Assembly (NCBI RefSeq): GCF_000566685.1
Contig: NZ_AZQN01000003.1
Span: forward strand, 434,001-498,000
Origin: Dyadobacter tibetensis Y620-1
GTDB lineage: Bacteria; Bacteroidota; Bacteroidia; Cytophagales; Spirosomataceae
Reading direction: 5' to 3'
DNA length: 64,000 bases
The position numbers and the translations under genes were made by a program. Below, piece by piece: positions 30,021 through 38,328 of the stretch. The notes under the pieces were generated by a model. The model ran no database searches and was not told the origin of the DNA. It worked only from the letters and a program-made list of their open reading frames with translations. The stretch's first letter is position 1. Each line of letters begins with the position of its first letter.

Positions 30021-30816
30021 GATTTTTTCCCATTCTATTAATTGATTTTTTTGACCAATTATTCATTGTTGTTATAAGCTTACCTGTATTTTGATTTTCT
30101 ATAAACCCACTAAATTTTCCAGGCGAAACTTCATGAATAAAAACTTTTGCTCCATCGCCTTGTATAATCGGATTTTTAACTAGTGATTTAATAGCACCTA
30201 CTTCTTCCAAAGAAAGCACCCCACCTCTTGTTGCCGCTGCACCGGCTATTCTCTCTGCTCCATGCGCAGTGAGCTCAACTCCGCGTTTAGCGGCAACTCT
30301 TGCTAACCACTGTGCTCTAATCAACCCAACAAGCGGCTTGGCTAACCATTCTATCGGCTTGGCTAATGGTATCACCATAAATTCAATAGTATGGTCACTT
30401 TCAATACCATCAATGGCTGGCATTGGTTGCCCGGGTTTCCATCCAGCTGCTGCCAGTTTTGCTTCTATGGAATTTTCCTTTTCTTGCTCCCTGCCTTTTT
30501 TCTTATCATCATTCTTCTCTCTAAATCTCTGACTAGCCGCCTCGTTTTGCGCAGCCATCTCAGCCGAAGACGTAAACCCACCATAAGCCGAGCTCTCCCG
30601 TCCATCCGGATCAATAAACCGAACCGGATTATTGTTTCCATAAGCATAAGGTGACCATCTTCTCGAAACCTCACTAGCCGGATCCACCTCCCACCAGCTC
30701 CCTAACCTTGGATCCAGCCACCTAGCCCCATAATCATAGAAATTAAGGTCAAACTCTTCACTCAGTTCTTTACCATTATAAAGATACTTATACTTTGAAT
30801 CCGTAGTTGCAACCAA
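30001..30816 (-). CDS. RHS module 10: short core with C-terminal toxin-like tip
   Basis: The frame is open from 30816 (TTG) and starts inside the RHS core (SKYKYLYNGKELSEEFDL), so the N-terminal core is missing. The core ends FIDPDGRES. The linker YGGFTSSAEMAAQ is shared with module 9 only. The tip (about residues 180-271) contains LTAHGAERIAGAAATRGG and VFIHEVSPGKFSGFIENQN. Its HGAERI..RGG pattern is reminiscent of small RNase-like DUF4258-type toxins, but I do not recognise it firmly. The end overlaps its immunity gene. No signal peptide or start region is present, so expression is doubtful in place. Confidence 0.6.
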   Translation of the reverse strand: MVATTDSKYKYLYNGKELSEEFDLNFYDYGARWLDPRLGSWWEVDPASEVSRRWSPYAYGNNNPVRFIDPDGRESSAYGGFTSSAEMAAQNEAASQRFREKNDDKKKGREQEKENSIEAKLAAAGWKPGQPMPAIDGIESDHTIEFMVIPLAKPIEWLAKPLVGLIRAQWLARVAAKRGVELTAHGAERIAGAAATRGGVLSLEEVGAIKSLVKNPIIQGDGAKVFIHEVSPGKFSGFIENQNTGKLITTMNNWSKKSINRMGKNHGWSVE

Positions 30817-30818
30817 AA

Positions 30819-31145
30819 TTATGCATCTTTTATCCTATATTCTAGTAGCCTTTCAGCGATTTCCAGGTTTGAATATCCTCTATTTTTCAATTCTAAATCA
30901 GATTCAATTAAGTCTATTGCATGATCAACTGGAAAGAGCTGAACATACTGAATATCGCCTTTTTCGAAAACAAGATCGTCGTCAGTTTCCTCTATTTCGA
31001 AAAATTTTATTTCAGATTCGATATCCAGCGAATTTTCCATATAGATTAATAAAGCCTCAGAATCAGTATTTAATCCTTCTTCTCGGTACAAAACTTCTAA
31101 CTTTTTTGGATTAATTAGAAAGTCTATCAAATTAACTAATTTCAT
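30819..31145 (-). CDS. Putative immunity protein of module 9
   Basis: This is a 108-residue, strongly acidic protein (FFEIEETDDDLVFEKGD), as expected for a protein that neutralises a basic nuclease. It starts 13 nt after the WHH-type toxin stop and its own stop is two bases before module 10. No named family was recognised. Confidence 0.6.
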   Translation of the reverse strand: MKLVNLIDFLINPKKLEVLYREEGLNTDSEALLIYMENSLDIESEIKFFEIEETDDDLVFEKGDIQYVQLFPVDHAIDLIESDLELKNRGYSNLEIAERLLEYRIKDA

Positions 31146-31157
31146 AATAATGATATT

Positions 31158-32612
31158 TTATTTGTTCCCCCAAATTGACATACCACCAAGCCCCCCTGGG
31201 TGTAGAATATTCCAAAATGTACTGCCTGTCGAGTGCTGTGCTTTGGGAACAAGCTGCATTACTCCAGACTCAATATTGTGATGCCATACCCAATTCGCAG
31301 GTGAAGTCCCTAGAATATTTCCTGTTGGTGATACAGGAACTGATATACCCAATTCTGTCATTGATTTTGCAAAAGCCGCATCTGAAGACATAGCATTGCT
31401 AAGGGCCGTATTTGCTGCTTTAAAGTGACTATAATATCCCTTTCCTGGATAAAGATTATTTGCTAATCTCATTTCATACGCTACCGAGTAATATGCACTC
31501 TTAGCAACCGATACACCTACTTTCCCCAGTTTTGCAAATTTACCAACCGGCAAAATAGTGGCCAAGTTAAAAGTGGCTTCACCACTAGACATTGCTTCAC
31601 CGTTAACATTGGTGCCTGTAAGATATGCTTTAATAGAATTGACACCAATAGCAAGCGGGTTCAATTCATTCATCGTTGTAAAAGCCAAATGAACAGGTCC
31701 ACCATCTTCTAAAAGTCCCGGTCCTTCTTCTTTACTCTTGCTTTTTTTCTTATCATCGTCCTGGGCTTTCTGTACAAACCGCTCACTCGCAGCCGCGTGT
31801 TGCGCAGCCATCTCAGCCGAAGACGTAAACCCACCATAAGCCGAGCTCTCTCGTCCATCCGGATCAATAAACCGTATTGGATTGTTATTCCCATAAGCAT
31901 AAGGTGACCATCTTCTTGAAAGCTCACTGGCAGGATCCACCTCCCACCAGGATCCAAGTCCTGGATCGAGCCACCTAGCCCCATAATCATAAAAGTTTAG
32001 ATCAAATTCTTCGCTTAACTCCTTACCATTATAGAGATAACGGTACTTTCCTGCCGTAGCATCATTGTACCAGGCGCCGTCAAACGCTTTTCCAAAAGGA
32101 TAGTAGTGAGTTTTGCCAAGGATCTCAGTATGATCAATGGTTCCGCTTCCGTTTTTATCCGAAAACACTACCCTGGTATTGCCCAAGTGATCACGCAGCA
32201 CGTATTCATAACGAAACGTTCCGCCATTATTAAATGCACGTCCTTCTTCATTATACACCGCCTCCACGACATTGTTTTTCAGCTCAATGCCGCCCAAATA
32301 ATCCTGGGTTATAGTTGTGGTTCCTGAGGTTTTAACAGTTTTACGGAGCTTGTTGCCCAATCCGTCATAAAGCAAGTCGATGGTATTATTGGAGCCAAAA
32401 TCAAATTTGTTTGGCAGGTTCAGATAGTTGTGCGGTGCATCCAGATTGATATGACTGGCCGGGATGCTGCTGGCGCCGGTACTTTGTGTGGTAAGGTTTC
32501 CACCGGCTGGTATGGTCAATGCCTGGTTGTCAATGATGGAATTCGTGTATCTGCTGGAGCCTTTCACCATACCATTGCGGGTGATCGAAGTAACGTTTCC
32601 CCGGACATCATA
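31158..32612 (-). CDS. RHS module 9: core with WHH/HNH-type nuclease tip
   Basis: RHS homology begins at about 32612 (YDVRGNVTSI) without a start region; the longest conventional frame starts at 32570. The core is uninterrupted (HLGNTRVVFSDKNGSG, NGKELSEEFDLNFYDYGARW) and lacks both GC-rich insertions. It ends FIDPDGRES plus the YGGFTSSAEMAAQ linker shared with module 10. A pretoxin region follows (LPVGKFAKLGKVG). The tip ends NWVWHHNIESGVMQLVPK and HPGGLGG, which fits the WHH branch of HNH/EndoVII nuclease toxins: His-His metal site, LVP and a following His. DNase activity is inferred. Immunity gene 12 nt downstream. Confidence 0.75.
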   Translation of the reverse strand, partial: YDVRGNVTSITRNGMVKGSSRYTNSIIDNQALTIPAGGNLTTQSTGASSIPASHINLDAPHNYLNLPNKFDFGSNNTIDLLYDGLGNKLRKTVKTSGTTTITQDYLGGIELKNNVVEAVYNEEGRAFNNGGTFRYEYVLRDHLGNTRVVFSDKNGSGTIDHTEILGKTHYYPFGKAFDGAWYNDATAGKYRYLYNGKELSEEFDLNFYDYGARWLDPGLGSWWEVDPASELSRRWSPYAYGNNNPIRFIDPDGRESSAYGGFTSSAEMAAQHAAASERFVQKAQDDDKKKSKSKEEGPGLLEDGGPVHLAFTTMNELNPLAIGVNSIKAYLTGTNVNGEAMSSGEATFNLATILPVGKFAKLGKVGVSVAKSAYYSVAYEMRLANNLYPGKGYYSHFKAANTALSNAMSSDAAFAKSMTELGISVPVSPTGNILGTSPANWVWHHNIESGVMQLVPKAQHSTGSTFWNILHPGGLGGMSIWGNK

Positions 32613-32623
32613 AGCATGCTTTA

Positions 32624-33163
32624 TTACTTACATTCATAAAACCACTTATCATCTACCTTTTGCAACTTACTAAATTTGTCTTTCCAATAAGGCGTTAAGG
32701 TGCTGGAATCTTCTAAGTAATAAACCTTGCACCTTTCATCTAACGTAAATTCTATGAAACGTCCAAGTTTAGGTGTTGATTCTAAATCTATTACCCCCAA
32801 TTCTCTGTATATTTTGTCCAACTTTTTGGCATATTCTTTTGCGTAATTGAATGGCGAATTTTCATTAACCCCTTTGAATTTGAGGAGTTTAATGAAAGTT
32901 TTGTTATAGGTACTACTATCACTTTTATAAAAATTATCAAAACACTCAAAAGCAGGTATTGTTAATGTTTCATTTTCTATTTTAGTATGAGAATAATAAT
33001 AATGAAGTGAATCATTTCTCTCATTTCTTGCTTCAATAGAAACATTTAAAAGAATACCTAAATCTTTATTATTAAACCTTTGAATAAAAGCTAGTGGTTC
33101 TTCTTTTCGGCTACTACAAGAGCCAAGAAAAGAAATTAATATTATTGCTATAAAATTTTTCAT
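32624..33163 (-). CDS. Putative immunity lipoprotein of module 8
   Basis: This is a 179-residue lipoprotein with the signal FIAIILISFLGSC (lipobox LGSC, Cys about residue 16). Its ATG overlaps the toxin stop (ATGA), so the two are coupled. The rest is polar, without a recognised family. The membrane-anchored location would suit interception of an incoming toxin in the periplasm. Confidence 0.6.
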   Translation of the reverse strand: MKNFIAIILISFLGSCSSRKEEPLAFIQRFNNKDLGILLNVSIEARNERNDSLHYYYSHTKIENETLTIPAFECFDNFYKSDSSTYNKTFIKLLKFKGVNENSPFNYAKEYAKKLDKIYRELGVIDLESTPKLGRFIEFTLDERCKVYYLEDSSTLTPYWKDKFSKLQKVDDKWFYECK

Positions 33164-34059
33164 CTGTGCAACCCTCTTGGTTTTCTAATCCAATAATTAT
33201 AACCGTTTCTTATTGCTCTTTGGTCGCCTGGTGAATCTAAAACGTGGTATGGCTTGCCAGGATTATCAGACCGGCTATTAAAAGCATTATTAATATGCGA
33301 TGCTGCTCTCAAAGTGCGGTATGAAAAACCTAATTGCTTTCCACCTTGCCCCCAAAGGAAATTACCATAATCAGGGTTATTATATGCAACACCATCGACA
33401 ACATTTAGACTATTGTAATTTCTTTGAGTAATGTTTTGATAATCCATTTTGCCACTACTTTTGCCATCAGATAATACCCCTTCAAAACCGATTGGTCGGC
33501 TTTCCCTTTCAATATATGACCATGCATTATCCCTGTTGCCTTGTTCCATTACCCCACTTTCAACCATAGCACTATTAATTTCATCGTTACCAACAAATCT
33601 TAATTCTAATTTCCCTGTTTTTATACCCGCCATGTCATCGGCATAATCATTAAAACCAAAACTTTGTCCACCTGTGAAAGTTTCTTTTCCATCTTTACCA
33701 GTCGTGCTTTTTTGATTGAAACCTGTAATTTCCGTTTTGCCATTGTCCATAATTCCCACATACATCCCATTTTTGAATAATATTAAGCTATCCCCATTTA
33801 TATCTATATATTTCAATGGGTTTCCGCCGGCAAACGAATAAGGAGATAGAGAGTAATATTTCTCTGAAAATCTGTCAACCTCCCACCAGCTCACCATTCC
33901 CGGATCCAACCATCTCGCTCCATAATCGTAGAAGTTCAGATCAAATTCTTCACTGAGCTCCTTACCATTATAAAGATACTTATACTTAGAAGCCGTTGCA
34001 TCATTATACCATGCACCATCAAAAGATTTCCCAAAAGGATAATAATGTGTTTCGCCCAA
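33160..34059 (-). CDS. RHS module 8: tip of the toxin-44-like kind
   Basis: The translatable part (299 residues) starts inside the core (GETHYYPFGKSFDGAWYNDA) after the GC-rich insertion at 34108 breaks the upstream frame. The core end differs from the other modules: LDPGMVSWWEVDRFSEKYYS, then SPYSFAGGNPLKYIDINGDS. The tip carries YGNFLWGQGGKQLGFSYRT and a closing SPGDQRAIRNGYNYW. These resemble the 'polymorphic toxin type 44' pattern (GN..WG, then D..DQ.AI..GY). Catalytic residues are not established. It overlaps its lipoprotein immunity gene by 4 nt. Confidence 0.65.
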   Translation of the reverse strand: MGETHYYPFGKSFDGAWYNDATASKYKYLYNGKELSEEFDLNFYDYGARWLDPGMVSWWEVDRFSEKYYSLSPYSFAGGNPLKYIDINGDSLILFKNGMYVGIMDNGKTEITGFNQKSTTGKDGKETFTGGQSFGFNDYADDMAGIKTGKLELRFVGNDEINSAMVESGVMEQGNRDNAWSYIERESRPIGFEGVLSDGKSSGKMDYQNITQRNYNSLNVVDGVAYNNPDYGNFLWGQGGKQLGFSYRTLRAASHINNAFNSRSDNPGKPYHVLDSPGDQRAIRNGYNYWIRKPRGLHR

Positions 34060-34107
34060 AATCTCAGTATGATCAATACTGCCACTTCCGTTTTTATCCG
34101 AAAAGAC

Positions 34108-34129
34108 CAGTGGAGCGCCACCCCGGCCG
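34108..34129. repeat. GC-rich micro-insertion, site 1, module 8
   Basis: Plus strand GTGGAGCGCCACCCCGGCC sits where intact modules (1, 9, 6) have six bases within the HLGNTR-VFSDKN codons. Net gain 16 nt. Identical in modules 5 and 3. It contains GTGG-AGCG-CCAC and the palindrome CCCGGCCGGG. Confidence 0.85.
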
Positions 34130-34556
34130 GGTATTCCCCAAGTGATCCCTTAAAACATATTCATACCGGAATGTTCCACCGTTATTAAAAGCACGGCCCT
34201 CCTCGTTATATACCGCTTCTACGGTGTTGTTTTTTAGTTCTATGCCGTCGAGATAATCCTGGGTCAGTGTTACGGTTCCGGAGGTTTTAACGGTTTTACG
34301 GAGCTTGTTGCCTAATCCATCATAAAGAAGTTCGATGGTATTATTTGAGCCAAAATCAAACTTGGTGGGCAGGTTCAGATAGTTGTGCGGTGCATCCAGA
34401 TTGATATGACTGGCCGGGATGCTGCTGGCGCCGGTACTTTGCGTGGTAAGGTTTCCACCGGCTGGTATGGTCAATGCCTGGTTGTCAATGGTGGAATTCG
34501 TGTATCTGCTGGAGCCTTTCACCATACCATTGCGGGTGATCGAAGTAACGTTCCCC

Positions 34557-34578
34557 CACGCCCGGGGTCGCGCACGAC
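34557..34578. repeat. GC-rich micro-insertion, site 2, module 8
   Basis: Plus strand GCCCGGGGTCGCGCACGAC replaces the six bases CGAACG seen at this place in module 1. Net gain 16 nt. The reverse complement of the site-1 insert (GGCCGGGGTGGCGCTCCAC) aligns to it. Confidence 0.85.
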
Positions 34579-35018
34579 TCAAAATTCATAGACTCTCCAT
34601 AGTAATCCACAGGATCGATTCCGCCTGCTGCGGTGTAATTAGAATATCTTGAAGTGGTGAGCCGGTCCAAGTAATCATAGGTGAAGCCGTATGCCTGGGC
34701 AGCCCTGCCCTTTACCTGCCAGATCATCTGGCCAATGTATCCGCTGTTCTGGGAAGTTGCACCGACTGCCGTGGTGTTGGTATTATATCGGAGTTCCTGG
34801 CGGAACAGGTCGTCATTGGTGGCGGCAAAGGCAGGAAGGCCAAAGCCTGTTGTCATGCTGTTGACCCCCATTGCGGTGCCGCTCAATGCCGCCGTTCCGT
34901 TGATGGAGCTGAGCAGACTTCTGTAATTTCATTATTTCAAAGAACGATAGGCAAAGTATAAACCCACCAGCTTGTAAAGACAGATTAAAATACCAAATCT
35001 AACATTTTTAAGCTCGTC

Positions 35019-35095
35019 GATAAAATGCTTACCAACAAGAAGTTTAAAGAGTTCTTTAATCAAAATGTGGCGGCACTGTAATAACAAAACGCCCC
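35019..35095 (-). repeat. Inter-cassette spacer repeat, copy A
   Basis: This stretch shares an uninterrupted block (CAACAAGAAGTTTAAAGAG continuing through TTCTTTAATCAAAATGTGGCGG) with 40364-40454. On the minus strand it reads as a gene fragment, RHILIKELFKLLVGKHF, continuing to YKLVGLYFAYRSLK just before module 8. It lies between the terminator of immunity gene 7 and the start of module 8. Confidence 0.7.
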
Positions 35096-35117
35096 GGGTG
35101 ACCCAGGGTGTTTTGTA
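35083..35117 (-). terminator. Terminator after immunity gene 7
   Basis: CAAAACGCCC pairs with GGGTGTTTTG (one G-T) around a loop containing CGGGTGACCCA. Read on the minus strand it lies about 20 nt after the immunity stop. Confidence 0.65.
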
Positions 35118-35138
35118 TTTGTTCATTCCAAGCAAGTA

Positions 35139-35648
35139 TTAATGACCTACTTTACCATCAGGGGGTAGAAATTTCAATGTGTCCGGTATTAAATGATCAG
35201 GATAATAATTGAACGGTTCCCCTCCATAATTTTTAAGGGCATAAATTCCATTTTTCTCAATAATGGTTGAAATTTCCGTAGAACAACCATCGGGACGCTT
35301 TTCCATTATTGCAGTTTTTAATGTATCTGTATATATAATGTACTGTTCAGCGCCCGTATAAACTTTGAATTCAATCCCATTTATATTGGTTGTCATAACA
35401 GGGGTCGGTCTTGGAGTATATTTGACCATATAGCCTCCGACCCTCACAGTAAACCTTGTACTGTCGGGAGAAATACGATCTATAAAAATCTCGTTTTCAC
35501 ATTGTTTATAGTCCCCTTCGTTACATATTTCTGTAAGTATTTTAATTAAATTTTTATCAAGGGTCACTCCAATAGCTTCTTTGGAAGCTCGTTTCTGACA
35601 ACAAACTAAAAGTGTCATTGTTAGAAATAATACAAATTTCGACATCAT
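35139..35648 (-). CDS. Putative immunity lipoprotein of module 7
   Basis: This is a 169-residue lipoprotein: signal MMSKFVLFLTMTLLVCC with a cysteine at about residue 16-17. It is a clear paralogue of the module 6 immunity protein; both share IFIDRI/LFIDRI..PDST.FTVRV.GYM, YTGAE and the identical end FLPPDGKVGH. Its ATG overlaps the toxin stop (ATGA). The paralogous immunity proteins go with paralogous toxin tips, which supports the pairing. Confidence 0.7.
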   Translation of the reverse strand: MMSKFVLFLTMTLLVCCQKRASKEAIGVTLDKNLIKILTEICNEGDYKQCENEIFIDRISPDSTRFTVRVGGYMVKYTPRPTPVMTTNINGIEFKVYTGAEQYIIYTDTLKTAIMEKRPDGCSTEISTIIEKNGIYALKNYGGEPFNYYPDHLIPDTLKFLPPDGKVGH

Positions 35649-36583
35649 TTCCTCGAGTTTGGTGCTACATATTTGAATTGTTGCCCGTAATAGCGTAGGT
35701 TAATCCTTTGGCCTTTTAAAACCTCCGAGACACGTATATTTTGAAAATCTGCTCTAATAAACATAGAATATCTTAAAGACCCGGTAGCCCTATCAGCAGT
35801 AATTCCACGCAAATAATTATCATGTCCAAAAACAAAGTTCATCTTACCTGGAATATTCCTTCCACCGAAGCTTGCATCGGAACCGCCGCCAAGATTTAAA
35901 TAACTTGGGCTTGCTTCACCTCCCTTATCCGGGTGCGTGTGAACCATGGCCACTAGTTCTTTGGTTTTTCCATCCACAGCATCAACCAAATTTCCGCCTT
36001 CAAATTTATACCCATACCTTCCCGGATCAGCGGTAGTGCTGTTGTTATCATAACTTGGCAAAACCAGGACGCCATTTTTAAGTATAGCCGCCGCTTCTTC
36101 GTGTGTTCCTCCGGCTGTTGAATTGCTCGCTATCCGGTTATAAGCATCGGTTTGGTTACTATACATGATACTGCCGTCTTTTCTGTAATTGACAGTTCCA
36201 TTGTCTGTTTTATCGTTGTAAGTTCTACCAACATACGACTGACCTTCTCCTACATCCTTTTTGCTTTTGATTTTTGGGTCATACTGCATCGTACCGTCTG
36301 TGGTCTTGTACCAATCCATTCCATTGGGATCAATATTCACAATCGGGTTATTTCCCGCATATACATACGGGGAATCGTGATAATATTTCTCGCTCAACGG
36401 ATCCACCCCCATGAACCGACCAACCGTCGGATCGTAAAACCTTGCTTGCAGATCAATATACCCGGAGGCAACCTGCGTTTCCTTCCCAAGGAAGTTGTAT
36501 CGGTTAACGGCATTACGTGTCGCAGGCGTCTGAATAGGACTGTTCCTATCTATCTCCAACCCAAAGGGGTAATAATTTAAATA
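35645..36583 (-). CDS. RHS module 7: different core type, JAB/DUF4329-like tip
   Basis: Core homology opens at about 36583 (NYYPFGLEIDRNSPIQ) without a start. Its core (NRYNFLGKETQVASGYIDL, ARFYDPTVGRFMGVDPLSE) is a second RHS subtype, unlike the YNGKELSEEFDLNFYDYG core of every other module. From EKYYHDSPYVYAGNNP onward it matches module 6 almost throughout. The tip has VAMVHTHPDKGG, the HxH...D-like metal-binding pattern of JAB/MPN (DUF4329-type) domains, at about residue 200. Peptidase activity is inferred. Coupled to a lipoprotein immunity gene. Confidence 0.75.
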   Translation of the reverse strand, partial: YLNYYPFGLEIDRNSPIQTPATRNAVNRYNFLGKETQVASGYIDLQARFYDPTVGRFMGVDPLSEKYYHDSPYVYAGNNPIVNIDPNGMDWYKTTDGTMQYDPKIKSKKDVGEGQSYVGRTYNDKTDNGTVNYRKDGSIMYSNQTDAYNRIASNSTAGGTHEEAAAILKNGVLVLPSYDNNSTTADPGRYGYKFEGGNLVDAVDGKTKELVAMVHTHPDKGGEASPSYLNLGGGSDASFGGRNIPGKMNFVFGHDNYLRGITADRATGSLRYSMFIRADFQNIRVSEVLKGQRINLRYYGQQFKYVAPNSRK

Positions 36584-36600
36584 GATTTTTCGAAATTTTA

Positions 36601-36774
36601 CAGGCTTTTCATAGTTCTGATCTGAAACTCGACAAGCCGATCCTGGACCGGATGCAGGAGGTGGTTTCTAAAATACCGAACGCGGCCCGGCCCGAAGCTG
36701 ACTGGAAACAGATTTTTATGGTCATTGATGCGCTCATACGTGATTTTAATGCCAAAAGACAATATGCTACATAA
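36601..36774 (+). pseudogene. Plus-strand gene fragment between modules 6 and 7
   Basis: One frame reads through 57 codons to a TAA with plausible protein sequence: KLDKPILDRMQEVVSKIPN, then EADWKQIFMVIDALIRDFN, ending KRQYAT. The composition is more GC-rich than the neighbouring tips and the strand is opposite to the array. I do not recognise the family. It looks like the 3' end of a lost gene, perhaps a transposase, left at a recombination junction. Confidence 0.4.
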
Positions 36775-36821
36775 AAATCCCGGACCTGCTGGGCTTTGCT
36801 GTTGTTCATTCCAAGAAAGTA

Positions 36822-37325
36822 TCAATGACCTACTTTACCATCAGGGGGTAAAAATTTCGGATTTTTCACTATCAAAGAATCTGGGAAATACACATAAGGC
36901 TCATTGCCATGTTTATCAATAACATAATTCCCGTTTTTTTCAAAGATAGTCCATATAGATTCGACACATTTATTTTCTCTTTCAATGTAACTTTTAAATG
37001 TTGAATCAGGCTTCAGATATTTTTCAGCTCCAGTATACACATAGAAGATATTTCCATTGATGTTGAAGGTGAAAAATGGGGGTGGTTCAGCTCTATATTC
37101 AGACATGTACCCTCTAACCCGGACGGTAAATATTGTACTGTCAGGGTTTATCCGGTCAATAAATAATTCTTTTAAGCAGTTTTGACAATTTTCAATTTCA
37201 CAGAATTCAGCTAAAATCTTAGATATTTTTGGGTTGGCATCTAAATTAATCGGCGATTTGTGATTTTGTGTTTCACCACATCCTAATATTAGGAGGCATA
37301 AAACTATTGGCACAAGGTATTTCAT
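36822..37325 (-). CDS. Putative immunity lipoprotein of module 6
   Basis: This is a 167-residue lipoprotein with signal MKYLVPIVLCLLILGC (lipobox LILGC). It is paralogous to the module 7 immunity protein (FIDRINPDSTIFTVRVRGYM; same FLPPDGKVGH end). It starts right after the stop of the module 6 toxin. An N-terminal CENCQNC-like cysteine pair is present in the mature part. Confidence 0.7.
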   Translation of the reverse strand: MKYLVPIVLCLLILGCGETQNHKSPINLDANPKISKILAEFCEIENCQNCLKELFIDRINPDSTIFTVRVRGYMSEYRAEPPPFFTFNINGNIFYVYTGAEKYLKPDSTFKSYIERENKCVESIWTIFEKNGNYVIDKHGNEPYVYFPDSLIVKNPKFLPPDGKVGH

Positions 37326-37326
37326 A

Positions 37327-38328
37327 TTATCGTGGGCTAATATATTTGAATTGTGATCCGTGATATCGAAGATCGATTCTCTTGTATTTTAGGACATCTG
37401 TTACCTTCGCGTTATTCAGGTCTGCTGGTTTATAGATCCTTGCGTTCAGAATTCCATTTTGGTCCCTGAATGCTACCATGCCATACAGGCCATTGTCGTG
37501 TCCAAAAACATATCCCATTTTGCCTGGTATGTATTTCGCTTGGAACTTAGCATCTGTCGGTCCGCCAACTGAATATTTACTTGGACTTGCAGATCCTCCT
37601 TTATCCGGGTGCGTATGTACCATGGCTACCAGTTCTTTGGTTTTCCCATCCACGGCATCAACCAAATTGCCGCCTTCAAATTTATAGCCGTATTTTCCCG
37701 GATCAGCGGTAGTGCTGTTGTTATCATAACTTGGCAAAACCAGGACGCCATTTTTAAGTATAGCCGCCGATTCTTCATGGGTTGTTCCCACTGTTGAATT
37801 ACTCGCTATCCTGTTATAAGCATCTGTTTGGTCACTGTACATGATACTACCGTCTTTTCTGTAGTTCACTGATCCATTGTCTGTTTTATCGTTGTAAGTT
37901 CTACCAACATACGACTGACCTTCGCCAACATCCTTCTTGCTTTTGATGTTTGGGTCATACTGCATCGTACCGTCTGTGGTCTTGTACCAATCCATTCCAT
38001 TGGGATCAATATTCACAATCGGGTTATTTCCCGCATATACATACGGAGAATCGTGATAATATTTCTCTGCCAACGGATCCACCTCCCACCAGCTTCCCAT
38101 TCCCGGATCCAGCCACCTAGCCCCATAATCGTAGAAATTAAGGTCAAATTCTTCGCTTAACTCCTTACCATTATAAAGATAACGATACTTCCCAGCCGTC
38201 GCATCATTGTACCAGGCACCTTCAAAAGTTTTTCCAAAAGGATAGTAGTGTGTCTCGCCAAGGATCTCAGTATTACCAATATTACCTGAGTTGTTTTTAT
38301 CAGTAAATACCAATCTTGTATTCCCCAA
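37327..38328 (-). CDS. RHS module 6: common core with JAB/DUF4329-like tip
   Basis: RHS homology starts near 38411 (VEAVYNEEGRAFNNGG); a one-base deletion near 38335 breaks the frame, so the usable frame starts at 38328 (MGNTRLVFTDKNNSG). The core is the common type up to WWEVDPLAEKYYHDSPYVYA. The tip is nearly the same as module 7: MDWYKTTDGTMQYDP, then MVHTHPDKGGSASPS and IPGKMGYVFGHDN. The tail after that differs (GILNARIYKPADLNNAKV). The site-1 region is intact. A JAB-type metallopeptidase fold is suggested, not proven. Confidence 0.72.
   Translation of the reverse strand: MGNTRLVFTDKNNSGNIGNTEILGETHYYPFGKTFEGAWYNDATAGKYRYLYNGKELSEEFDLNFYDYGARWLDPGMGSWWEVDPLAEKYYHDSPYVYAGNNPIVNIDPNGMDWYKTTDGTMQYDPNIKSKKDVGEGQSYVGRTYNDKTDNGSVNYRKDGSIMYSDQTDAYNRIASNSTVGTTHEESAAILKNGVLVLPSYDNNSTTADPGKYGYKFEGGNLVDAVDGKTKELVAMVHTHPDKGGSASPSKYSVGGPTDAKFQAKYIPGKMGYVFGHDNGLYGMVAFRDQNGILNARIYKPADLNNAKVTDVLKYKRIDLRYHGSQFKYISPR

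Larger units (their letters stand above)
34094..34931 (-). pseudogene. RHS module 8: upstream core, frame-broken
   Basis: This is the longest core copy among the displaced modules. It begins SLLSSINGTAALSGTAMGV, runs through LRYNTNTTAVGATSQNSG and DYLDRLTTSRYSNYT, and then hits the site-2 insertion (34557-34578), which changes frame (ESCATPGVGERY). Core sequence resumes in another frame up to the site-1 insertion (34108-34129; ends GNTRPGWRSTG). Each insertion adds a net 16 nt, so neither restores the frame. It shows what lay upstream of GRAAQAYGF in the ancestral gene, the part deleted from module 1. Confidence 0.8.

Noticed and set aside
34108..34129. GC-rich inserts considered as cloning-vector or adapter contamination
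   Set aside because: They do not match the polylinker sequences I know, they recur at exact codon positions in several modules, and modules without them are otherwise alike. A database check would settle it.
34385..34652. Plus-strand ORFs repeated in every module (MRCIQIDMTGRDAAGAGTL... and similar)
   Set aside because: They are antisense of the RHS core segment around ASSIPASHINL and recur only because the core recurs.
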